From Cliona cf. orientalis (lineage: Eukaryota > Porifera > Demospongiae > Clionaida > Clionaidae): DNA of 64,000 bases. The notes beneath the pieces were generated by a model. It was not told where the DNA came from. It ran no database searches and saw nothing but the letters and a program-made list of their open reading frames with translations. The stretch is taken from positions 5,338,501 through 5,402,500 of the forward strand of contig OZ005698.1 of assembly GCA_963930775.1 (NCBI GenBank), in the 5' to 3' direction. Shown in pieces: positions 33,880 through 44,900 of the stretch (position 1 is the first letter of the stretch; each line of letters begins with the position of its first letter). A program made the position numbers and the translations under genes.

Positions 33880-35220
33880 CGCAGTGAATGTGATCCTGGT
33901 ACTGCCCCCAAAGCTGTCAAGAGAGTATACTACTCAGTTGAATTGATTGACAGTGTATACCACTCCACTGACAGACATGCCATTCTTTACCTACTAGCAG
34001 TCAATTTCAATTAGGCAATTAATTAACACGATATTTGTAGTGAATAGGTCCAATAGACACCATCTAGTGATCTGTACAACACCACAACACAATCACTGGG
34101 CAGGTATTATTAGCAACTTCGGTGCTTACAGGTCAGGTGTACAACAAAACAAAGAGACACAGACAGTATTTCCTCTAGGATTGAATATGAACAGGGTGGC
34201 TCCAGTGTCAGCATCACACTACATAAAGGTAAAGATAGCAATGACACTAACCACAGTCAAACTTAGGCTGGCTAGTGAGACTAACAATCGTACCAGCATT
34301 GTGCCCAACTTTGCCTACGAACTAGTCTTCATTTCTGCATGCAATGTTAAGTCCACCACACCTTGGATTGCAGAGATCATGAGTTGGAGCAGCATATCTA
34401 GCTCTGTCTATTTAAAATTCTTTGCCACTTCTCGTGTCATTGAGCTGACTCTGATTAATGCAGGTTTTGTCCCCTCCCACCTCTTTTACATGTGATTCAG
34501 CAATAATAACAATAACTAGCTATATAGCTACATGTATGTCTAGATTGAATACATGTGTAAATTTCGCAATTCGCTAAATACAACAGCATATATTATTATA
34601 TGGAATGAGTGACATACCATACAGCGGGCACACTTCGCCCTGTGCAACACAGGTTGATGTGGGGCTCGCTCAGGCTTGCATGGCCTCAAGCATGCAGGTG
34701 AAATATCTGGCCCTTGTACAATTGGATTAGACTGTAAATACAGTCTCATAATATTTAACCATGTAAAACCCAACATCAAATTTCATAAGCTACAAATCAA
34801 CATCTTTAAGAATGATCGCATGCACATGAAATTGTCTCCATAACTTCCAGTAGTTCGCTAAGATACCACTTAAACATCTTCAAATACACAATAATAAGTA
34901 CAGAAGCTATTTATAGAACATGGATGAATCACCACCTGCTCTTAAGTGTGCTATTATTACAATACGGCACGACAAACACAAGTCAAAAGGTTAAAATCAC
35001 GCTATTGAAACTCGCCACATGGAATTCTGGTCTTTCCAGCATACATAAATTTAATGATGCAAGTGAAATTATTACTTAGAACATTATTATTACTGTTTGA
35101 CATGTCGCCTTACCTTATAGTAATTATTTCTATAAATTGGCCGAAACAACAATGCAATTCTTTACCCGCTAACATTTACTATACACACTATAGAACATTA
35201 AAATAGGACAATCCTGTATC
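33880..35220. other. Intronic stretch, no convincing gene
   Basis: A 151-codon plus-strand ORF at 34040-34495 has an even composition but no recognised domain, and no homology to the elements around it. I would not call it a gene. The GTGGGGCTCGCTCAGGCT motif near 34659 repeats one at 1517. Confidence 0.4.
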
Positions 35221-35605
35221 ACTTCTCCATACAAATCCAAACAGAAAATGTATAGAACAATGGAATAGGATGATCCTGCATTATTTCTCCATACAAATCC
35301 AAACAGAAATTGTATAGAACATCAAAATAGGATGATCCTGTATCATTTCTCCATACAAATCCAAACAGAATATGTATAAAACATTAGAATAGTACCACTT
35401 TTCCATACAAATCCAAACAGAAAATGTACAGAACATTAGAATAGTACCACTTCTCCATACAAATCCAAACAGAAAATGTATAAAACATTAGAATAGGATG
35501 ACCCCGTATCACTTCTCCATACAAATCCAAATAGAAAATGTAGGGAACATTAAAATAGGACAACCCTGTATCATTTCTCCATACAAATCCAAACAGAAAA
35601 TGTAT
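35203..35605. repeat. Minisatellite of seven 62/52-bp units beside Piwi exon 3
   Basis: The unit core CCATACAAATCCAAACAGAA starts at 35227, 35289, 35351, 35403, 35455, 35517 and 35579, with periods 62, 62, 52, 52, 62 and 62. The two short units share the same 10-bp deletion. It lies about 125 bp inside intron 3 from Piwi exon 3. Confidence 0.95.
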
Positions 35606-35729
35606 CTGTAAATAATGGTCACCCAAGGTATCATTGCCATAGGCCCCACTCAAACCATACCCCATCAAGCTATCAAGTATTAATTGGGGAGAATGCACTG
35701 CCATCCTCTCTCCTCCTCCCTTTACCTAC

Positions 35730-35924
35730 CTGGTGAGCACTATCTCTCCAACCAGGCCCCTGATGGCATCGTCATGGAAAGATCGAGGACGATTCATGTA
35801 AAGGTCGTTGAGGAAATCATAGACCGTGTCCGTTCGGAGGATCTTGTGGGTCACCTCAGCACACAGCATGATCTGTTTCTCGTACTGCTGAATGGCAGTA
35901 GCAAATCCAGGCCACAGTTCGAGC
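35730..35924 (-). CDS. piwi: Piwi exon 3 (start of PAZ domain)
   Basis: This 195-nt exon encodes LELWPGFATAIQQYEKQIML, then EVTHKILRTDTVYDFL and GLVGEIVLTR. These are the hallmark pre-PAZ and PAZ segments of Piwi proteins. The acceptor CTGTAG is at 35925-35930 and the donor ACCAG|GTAGGT follows at 35729. It enters and leaves in phase 2. The exon 2 junction gives KIPEHQ-LELWPG and the exon 4 junction gives VLTR-YNNK, both as in other animals. Confidence 0.95.
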
Positions 35925-36581
35925 CTACAGGAGAAAAGGTTCTTATAAATTCCCTTTGCAACCGGGTACACACCACACTATGCATGCAGGCATCTATTAC
36001 AAAATAAGCAAGTAACTATACCAAAACATCAATACCTTAAGATTCTAATTTTTGTGTTACTATTTCTGTGGATTGGCCCAAAATTTCAATCTCTACCTGC
36101 TTACGTTAGCTATAGTCATACAACACTCAAGTCCGTAGACTCTGTACCATTTCCACATACAAAGTGCAAAATGTAGCACTCACAAGGATTTGAAAACTTG
36201 CCTGCAAACAATTGTCACTTTAAGGTCAAACACAACTAGGAGTCTCTCTCTCTTTGCACTGGCAGCAGGAGCTACGAAATTATTAATACTCCATGTGATT
36301 TTTGCGCATACCAATCCGTGTCAACGTGGGTGTGTCCCCGTACATTTGCTATGCTAAAAGATAAAAACAGCGGGATCGTCAAGGCTTCGCTACCTCAACC
36401 ATTGTAGTTTCGATAGCTAGTCTCATTCACAGTGGATTGGAGCAGTGATCCTGGAGGTTCACCATTGAAAATTGCCATCCAGGTTAACTATGGGAATAAA
36501 AATGATGACTCAGCAGTTTATCTTGGGCATGTAGGCACTTGATGCTTTAGTACCTCTGCACTGTCAGTATATAGGCGCACT

Positions 36582-36583
<2 letters not shown>

Positions 36584-36633
<50 letters not shown>
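36584..36633. repeat. CA dinucleotide microsatellite in Piwi intron 2
   Basis: About 25 CA units. Confidence 0.95.
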
Positions 36634-36637
<4 letters not shown>

Positions 36638-36858
36638 TTATTCACACACAGACTTGTCACAGCTGACACTATTGACCAACAGGAGCAAGCTAATTCAATT
36701 ATCACGCCACACTACAAAAATTAGATAGTGAAACACATAAATCTGATAAGAGCACCTGAGATAGTTCCAAGGTGCAGCCCCCATTAACAAAGTCACCCAG
36801 GTGATACTATTTGGTCGAGGGGTCCCAGACACATAAGACAAGCCGATAGAGAACTCAC

Positions 36859-36939
36859 TGATGTTCAGGTATCTTGACAGGCATGTGCTTGTTGTAGAAA
36901 TGACGACCAACCAATTGCATATCCAAGTTGTGGAGGAGC
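36859..36939 (-). CDS. piwi: Piwi exon 2
   Basis: An 81-nt exon encoding LLHNLDMQLVGRHFYNKH then MPVKIPEH. The acceptor TTTTAG is at 36940 and the donor CATCA|GTGAGT follows at 36858. Phase 2 in, phase 2 out. It belongs to the linker between the N-terminal and PAZ domains. Confidence 0.94.
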
Positions 36940-37195
36940 CTAAAAAACGCAGTAAAAATACATTCAGGCATGCACTTTAATTAGAAGATAGGGAAAAATG
37001 GCAGTAAACAAGATAATCAGGAGACAGGCAGAGAGATTAGGGTGGGAGTATAGGTGTAAATTAAGGTGCCTAAGTAATGATCTTGTCCTTATGAGAAAAC
37101 CAATCAGTTATAGCTATTCAAAAACTTGGGGGACATACACTGTGTTTGCAGCTATTAAAAAGGGTAAGCATACTCACTCGAATCATCTCTCATAC

Positions 37196-37902
37196 CTGCG
37201 GAAGATGATATTGAAAAGTTGTAGGCACACAGGGTTGCTTGAACTCAGCTCGTTGGTGAGGGTGATGGTGATCTTGACATCTTCTCCCTTCTTGGTCCTC
37301 ACCTGGAGCTCTGTCACTTCATCTTGGAGCCGGATCGGAAGGAAGAGGACCATTCCATCAAAAGCTTTGACAGTTCCAATTACCTTCTCCTGGGAGTAGA
37401 GTAAGCCAATACGAAGCTTCTTAAACTCGAGGTGAGGGTCATACTTCACGGCATACTGGTAGAGAGACGTGTTTGGGCGGCTACGCAGCACAACATAGTT
37501 AGACACCACGTTTATATGTGCACCAGTGGTGCCAGATTTGTCGACTATATGCTCGGGTCTTGTGTGCATCTCGACCTGAGCTCTTCCTCTGCCTCCGCGC
37601 CCGGCGGCAGTGGTTGGTTGCTCCGGCTGCTTCGCTGCACCGTTGGTGACCTGCATCCTGGCCATTTGCTCGGTAGGTGGCTGTGGCTCCTCTCTCGGTG
37701 GTGGAGGTTGCTGGCGTTGTTGCTGCTGCTGTTGTTGTTGAGCGGCAGCGCCGGGTGGCGGCCCAGCTCGACCTCTCCCGCGGCCGACTTGTTGCTGAGT
37801 GGTGTCAGTTGGTGGCCTGGTCGGTTCTCCAGGTCGACGGGTCTGTGCAGGCGCCCCGCCGCGGGACCTGCCTCTGGCACGGCCTCGAGCACGACCAGTC
37901 AT
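37196..37902 (-). CDS. piwi: Piwi-clade Argonaute protein, exon 1 (RG-rich N-terminus)
   Basis: Piwi proteins bind piRNAs and silence transposons in germline and stem cells. Exon 1 runs from ATG at 37902 to the donor CGCAG|GTATGA. Residues 1-40 carry RG/GR motifs (MTGRARGRARGRSRGG), which in Piwi proteins are methylated on arginine and bound by Tudor proteins. A Gln-rich stretch and a second RG block (GRGGRGRAQ, about residues 101-110) follow. From about residue 125 the conserved N domain reads HINVVSNYVVLRSRPN, LYQYAVKYDPHLEFKKL and ITLTNELS. With exons 2 to 4, 365 residues are seen, ending after the PAZ region; MID and the catalytic PIWI domain lie left of the window. A 162-codon ORF on the plus strand here is a shadow. 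The start codon lies 423 bp from that of the PX-SH3 gene, facing away. Confidence 0.94.
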
Positions 37903-38325
37903 CGCAGAGTTTCAGGCTAGTGGGTAAGCGTAGAGTGGACCCTTGTTCAGGGAGAGCTGAAACAGAAAGTACAAATCAGTTTATCTGCTTTTAAGCATTG
38001 CATCCTATGGGGAATATTTAAAAACTTTTGGTCGACTTACATTCACCTAAAGTTCAGCTACTTCTCTCTGTCTCTAGCTCTTTCTTCTTTCCACGAGGCA
38101 TTTGAGCATGCGCATGGACACCCCGCGCGGCGCGGGTTGGTCTGGGAACGAGACTACAGCTGGATCCAGGGTCAAAGTTGATGGTCAGGCTGTAACATGT
38201 GTTTAGACATACGTAGTTAGATGCGGGGTGTGGCTTGTAAGGCTCAGTAATTAACTATCGGGTAGCTCTGCCCACATACTGCTCACAGTCAGCTGTATTA
38301 TTGAAGTATTCAAGTAGTTTCTAAG
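37903..38325. promoter_or_regulatory. Shared head-to-head promoter region of Piwi and the PX-SH3 gene
   Basis: The 423 bp between the two start codons must hold both 5' UTRs and promoters, unless an upstream non-coding exon exists. A GCATGCGCATG site near 38108 resembles an NRF1 site, and a GC-rich CCGCGCGGCGCGGG follows at 38123. No TATA box is clear on either strand. Shared control is inference. Confidence 0.5.
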
Positions 38326-38472
38326 ATGTCTGCAGACTTGGACGTTGAAGAGGACCACTATGCTACAGCGGCAAACTTTGGCGGTGATGCACAAGACAGC
38401 GAAAAGGCTCCGTTTGTTACGAAAGTGACCGTCCCGGAGAGCATCAAGCGACGCGTCCCCTCCAAACACTAT
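38326..38472 (+). CDS. PX-SH3 gene exon 1
   Basis: 49 residues from ATG (MSADLDVEEDHYATAANF). Acidic N-terminus with the start of the PX domain (APFVTKVTVPES). Donor TAT|GTAAGA, phase 0. Confidence 0.9.
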
Positions 38473-38931
38473 GTAAGAGCCATCTGATTCTCTGTCATGC
38501 ATTGTAGCCGTTTCGTAGAGTGCCTGCCAGAGGCGCATTGAGTACTGATAATCTAGGCTGTGTTGCAAGATTAGACTGTAGTGTTTTGGCTTGATCGGAA
38601 AAGCTACTAGACGAAAGCAGTTAGGGCGTGGATCCCTCAGCAGGTTGGAACTAGCATAGCTAGTCAATGCAAACTGTACTTGACACATACACTCACCCTG
38701 TCAGACAGTCGATAGCAGTTAATAGCAGCAGTAGATAGCGAAAGATGGAATTAGACTTGCTTTGAGCAGCAGTGTAGCTGAGTGTTTATAGAAAGTGTAA
38801 ATAGGTACTAAAATGCTGACCAGTTCATCAGTTGCATTCTCTCAGTCACTGTGTACCTAGATAAGCAGTCATACACTGTTTAACGCACTCTAGCAGCTGA
38901 CCTGTGTAGTGCATGTTGCATAGTGTAGTGC

Positions 38932-38970
<39 letters not shown>

Positions 38971-41900
38971 TGGTAAGAGCTGAGCGACATGTCATCATTA
39001 TTACCTCTCCCCATTCCTCCACCCCCTTTTGTCTCTGTGGACCAGGTCTACAAGGTGGTCATCGAGTGGTCTAACGACAGCACCGTCATCATCTATCGAA
39101 GATACACTCACTTTTTTGACTTTCTGGTAAGTCTCTGACTACCTTATTTCACCGTCTCAATCAAGTACTCTTCCTCCTCCCAATGCATGTGCATTGCACC
39201 CAAAAGACATTTGTTTCTATGTTTCAGTATAGTGAAGCACAGAAGGTGGGAAAGGGCCTGTGACTAGTGCTATCAATTTATTTGTCATCCCCATTGTACT
39301 GCATGGTGCCAGACACTGGCTAGCTCTTATCTGTCTACTTCAGCTCATTGAAGTGGTCAAGCAGGGAGTTATCAAAACTGAGCACTTTGAACTGCTTCTT
39401 ATGGGCAGATCCTGCCCACTATGCATTGTGAAGCACTGAGCCATTTAGGGAGCAGGTTCTGAGAACCTACTGCCATTTGAGTGTGAGTCAATGATAATAT
39501 AGAAACAGTGTCAGCTGCTTAGCCAAGGCAAGCTTGGTATCAACAACAATAAAGGTGCCAATGCTTCATCTCCTTTTGTCTTACCAATGAAATTAGTTGT
39601 CTTCTCTAGTTCCGTCAGTGTCAAACAACCACCAAGCTGTCAGCATAGCTGTACGAACATTGAGAAACTTTGCTCTCCTGTCAAATCCCATTTTCTTTTA
39701 CATGCAATCTACACAAGCCTATTGCTAGGATAGTCGTAGACCCCTAAAGCCACATGGTCTCTGAGTTTGTGAGTAGGATCTCTGCCAGCCCAGCATCCAC
39801 ATGTGGCAGGAAGGAAGATCCATGTTTGGGTGTCTGGTTGGATAAACCTGACACCAGCCAGCTGGGTCCAGCCACAGGGCCCACTGGTTATAATATGACC
39901 TACCACATCAGTTGCCAGAGGGTTTTGTGGTGGCATGTGGCAAGGTCAAGCATACTATTATGCATGGGGAAGAGCAGTTGATATAATATGTGTGCCTATA
40001 TTGTACTCTAGACCCAGAATGCAGAGCCATTTCTATATTATTGCTTCTTTATAATATTCAGGGTTTATCTGCATAGAGCCCAGCAGGGTATGTTTCCCCC
40101 CCAAGAGGTTCTGTTCCCCCCCCCCCCCCCCCCCCCCAAATTTTCAAAAAATTAATTAAAACCTGGACTAATTATGTTGAAGTGTTACTTAGGTGCCTTT
40201 ATGGGAGCATTAATATTAATTTATGCTTTAGCTTCCCGTGCTTTGCGTGGGAGGGGCACATCCCCCTCCCGCACCCACCCCCTTGGGCCGCCAAGGCGGC
40301 CGATTACTTCAACTTCTCCCATGTTTCCCCCCCCCCCCCCCTAAATTTTTGGGCCAGATAAAACCCTGATATTATATCCTATATACTGTTGTGCCTCATC
40401 CTTAGTATTGAATGTGCATTAGCTGGGAAGATAATTAGTCAACACTGACACTAATTGTGCATGGATTGAGAAGCAGCATCTATATTATTCTATGTGTGGT
40501 TCAACATAATATAATCTATATACACTTTCAATGCTGATAGTAGAAAGAAAATACCCGAGGTAGAAAGAAACAGTGGCCTATTATGACCAAGCTATAGCTA
40601 GGAGATCTTGAGCGTAGTAAGGTTGACAGTAGATCTAGAGTGGCATAAATGGTTATAGCCTTGGGATTTAGCTAAGAGGCCAGCCATGGCCTGGTATGGC
40701 CCATTCCTGGTGTGTGTGTGTGTGGGAGTGGCAGGTCATGCTTTGGGTATTAGCACCAAGCCATGGAGAGTCTGGGACTCTGTAACAAAATCAATGCATC
40801 CAATTAACACGCTATAATGTGTGCAAGGGAGGGAGAGAGAAAAGGCAGTATTGTTAGTAGTATGATATCAGAGGTTTGTCTATAAAAATTGTGTCATGGT
40901 CCGTCGAGTGTGTGATTGCATGCTTCCATAAGCTGGGAGTGAGAGGCAGGCCTGATTAACTGGAGAATGTCATTCGTTGATCATAACGTGGGCTGCCCCA
41001 CTCAACATACTGTACACACTGTACACTCCCTACCTATATAGTCTCCCTATAGCTAGGCCTCTCATACTGGCAAACCTGCACAAATAATAACACTAGTACT
41101 CAAACTTATAACTTGTATTGAGCTCACAAACCTCCTTAGCTGACGACTAAAGAGTGTACTGATAGTGATTAAGTTTCATTAGAGTGATTAATAATTGTAA
41201 GTACATAACTAAGATCCATATGTGCATATTATAACAGGATAGTGCCATGCCATGCACAAGCATGGTTAAAATTAGAGCAGTAGGCTAGGGCTGGGAGTGC
41301 TTTGATAAGAGTGGTAGGTGTAGGTGTATGTGTTCCCTTGCCACACAAAAAGAGACTACCTTTTTTTAAAGTGGTTGTAGGAAAGAGGCCCTGGGTGTGT
41401 GATGGAGGAGGGGGCTGCCACATGTGGTTGCTGGGGTGAGAGTGCCTTGCTTTGTTGTGCACCATTTGCCTTTTAATTTAGAGTCCATGTCTAGTATTCA
41501 TACAAGTTGGTCCTGGCCACTTCTGACACTGTGTTGCATTATTAATCATTATAGTATCATGCTTGTTCTGCTGCAAGAGTAGACTACTATGTCTTCAGTC
41601 AGCCAAGCATTTATGAGCCTACTGCACTCAAGCATTTCTATTTTTAATGTGCATGATAATCGTTTGCATATAATTTGCATTATTGCACCTTCACCTTTAA
41701 AGAAGTTTACCTCAAGTTCATATTGAAAAGTAACCAGGAGTCAGTTGAAGTAATTTACTTAAATTGAGGAATTAGCAACCAGAAGGCTGCTAGTAAACGG
41801 ATGGCAGGTGTAGCAGGCATATATGTACCATATTATTGGACACTGCCATCGATCAGATATTATTATTTATGTGTGTAGCCAGTGCATTGGAGCTGACTTC

Positions 41901-44900
41901 AACAGACTCGTATATGCTTCTGAGTTGCTCGGACGCCTATAGATGTCAAGACTAGGTGATTTTCGCGGCGACAATGGCAGATAGATCAGACAGATAGACA
42001 AACAAAACCAACTGCTTTACCCTCATGCACATGCATACGGGATAATGTCTATGAGTGCTTGTTCTATGATGGGTACCCACAGCGTAGTGATAACATTATA
42101 CTCAGTGTGAATGTGGATGCATAATAATAACATACAGGGATCATTCTACTTCCTTGTTTATTATTCGGATTGGACATTTCAAACTTGTCATTGATTTAAT
42201 TCTCATCAATTTGCATGATTTAGTATCCTGATCTCTTCCTTTCCGCTTTCTCTCTCTCTCCCTCTCCCTTCCCTCCTTCCATATCCAGGTGAAGCTGCAG
42301 CAGTTGGTCTCCTCTCTTGTTCAAAAGAAGGTAATTGAAGGTCCAGTCAACCTCCCTGAACTGCCAGGTACAGTTAATGACATAATGTCATTGCCAGTAT
42401 CATCAACCTTCCATACAAAGCCACTCCTGGGTAACCTGATATCCCTCACATCCCAATTCATTCCCACAGCTGTGGATGATAGTCACATGTTCTAGTCACA
42501 TACTGATAGTGCATGAATAATTGGGTTAAGTTTGTTGCTAATTGGAGGCCAGTCACACACACACTGCCTGAGGAATGCATTTATGATAATACATGTGTGT
42601 GTGTGCATGAGTGAGTTGAGTGGAGTGTGGAGTGGTGTGTGTGTGTAAAGAAGAGTGTTCTGTTTTGGTTGATACTAATTGTCCCAATAATTTCAGACAA
42701 CCTTTCTATGGGATAACAAGTATGTTTGATGTCTTAATCATGCATGAGTTACTTGCAGTATTAAAGCTCACATACATGCAAGCGCAGCAGCACGAACTTT
42801 GAACCTGTTAGTATTACTTCGTAGACCACACCCCTCCATGGAGGTCAACAGCAGCTGCTCAAACTCACCATTGCAATGGCAACGTTCTCACTCTGTTGAA
42901 TCTACCACCAGGCTATGACAAAGAACAGACCTCGTCTCTCGCTTCATTCGAGGCTTGCTGGCCTACTGAGCAGGCCTCTTGAAACGCATGGCGCTTTGCG
43001 CCATTCATTTGACAATGCATCTCTAGCACTGTGGCCACCGTAGTTTGTGCACACGGCACTGCAATTCTGACCAATCGTGGGCCTTCTGATCTTGTAGAAG
43101 AGTTCCCTCCAGGTTAGGACACGGACTATATAAGAAAAACGATTGTCTGAAAAATATTTTTCGTTGTATAAATGCGATAATCTCATTATGTTTAATATAA
43201 TTGAGGATTGGGCAGGAGGAAGAATTTGCACTCACTTTTACCCATAATGTTTAAGAAATCTGCCCTAGTTTAATAACCCCCTGTGGATTGGATGCATACT
43301 GTAGTCACGGAGTATGCACACTAATTATGTGATATGATATCACTTTGCATTCCATCCAATCAATACAATGTGCATTGCTATGGACACTATTTGGTGTCTT
43401 GATTATCCTAATCGCTTCAAGTGAGCTGTTTTATGGCTTAATATTTGGGAATGTGCACACATACCTATACTACTATTATACAGGATGGAAAAGCCTATTA
43501 TAATATATGTGTACCACATTAGAAAAGCCATGAATCTAAGCTCATGCACACATGCATGACACTGCTGCTAATGCTTCAGGAATTTATCCAATTACTCATT
43601 ATAGTCAATCACTTTTAAGGCAGTACTTGTACCTTTATTAAAAGTAGTGCCATTGTATGGTAAGCACCATGGGACAATGTGAACTTGATAGGGTCTGGGT
43701 TGAGAATGTGATCACATGCTCTCTATTTGTGAGTAGTGTTGATACATCATTTTCCTTAGCATATTATTGTGTGGGTATCTCAGTAACATATAAGACCATT
43801 GTTTTGTCTCTGTGTATATATAGTGAGAAAAATAACGGTTGGATATAGAGACCATTGAATAATATAGCACTCACTTATACTGTCTCTTTAAAAGTCAGTA
43901 GCACAATCTGGTCTATAGCCTCGAGTTGACAACTTATGTCTCTCTTTCTCTCTCTCGCTCTCTCTCTTTGTCTTTCTCTCCTCTCCCTCCCCTCCCCTCC
44001 CCACTCCCCTAGGTCGGGTCCTATTTGGTCGTCGTGAGGTCCACCAAGTAGCAGAGAAGAGAAGAAGAAAGATTGAGGAGTTTTGTCAGGTGGGTTTGTA
44101 GGAGGTAACCATAGGCAGCAGCTGCAGTTATGTCTAAGTATAGGTGGGAGTGTGTTGGAATTCATAGAAATATCTATGCCCATATAAGACAGTCTGCACC
44201 CCCTGTCAGCTGAAGTTTGTCTGGTTTGTTTTGACCTTCCCCTTTCCTTGTTTGGACTGTGGCTAGTGGCATGGTTACCATAGTCGTCTACTGGGCACAC
44301 AACATCAACCATCACTTTTTATAGCTGTTGTGGGCCTTCCTTATACAACACACCCCCACCACCCACTCCCACTCCTCATCCCTCTCCTTCTATCTACCCT
44401 CCCCCCCCCACTCCTCACTCCTCACTCCTCTCCTTCCACCCCCTCACTCCTCACCCCTCCTCCACTCCTTCCTCCCCCACCCCCCCCCCCACTCCTTGCT
44501 CCCTTTTTATTCCCTGCCCTCTCCTTATTAACTGATTCTCCTGCATGACCTTGACTGGTTTATAAACCCCTAGTATGTGATTACTTCAAGATCAGCATGG
44601 GTGGTGATGAGCACAGACACATGTGATATGCTTTCTTAGCTAGCTACACGACATTGTATTCTAGCATACAAGGCATGCATGTTGATTCTTGCATTCCAGT
44701 AAATTACCTTTCTATGGGAGAGCTCCTATATAATTTTCTTTTAATTTTGGAAGCTTTCACCCTAAAGGGATTGCACACTGGCATTACCAGATAGATTAAT
44801 GGTCAAGTATGTGTACATACATGTATGCTATTAATTGTCCATGGCACCACCAGTACCATTATAATAATACAGGATGTATGTATACGTATCTGAATTGGTC

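Noticed and set aside
34040-34495. 151-codon plus-strand ORF
   Set aside because: No recognised domain, no splice support and no copy elsewhere in the window. Possible, but not supportable.
35203-35605. CRISPR-like regular repeats
   Set aside because: There are no unique spacers; the whole unit repeats, as in a minisatellite, and the genome is eukaryotic.
37432-37994. Leu/Ser/Val-rich plus-strand ORFs of 105-162 codons
   Set aside because: They lie opposite Piwi exon 1, whose RG- and Gln-rich codons open the antisense frames.
42944-43235. Minus-strand ORFs with NEKYFSDNRFSYIV
   Set aside because: This peptide is the translation of the dispersed repeat also present at 21.03 kb; it is not an independent gene.
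43875-44531. ORFs with Glu/Arg-rich or Pro/Ser/His-rich composition around exon 4
   Set aside because: They come from CT-rich tracts on both sides of exon 4 and an overlapping antisense frame.
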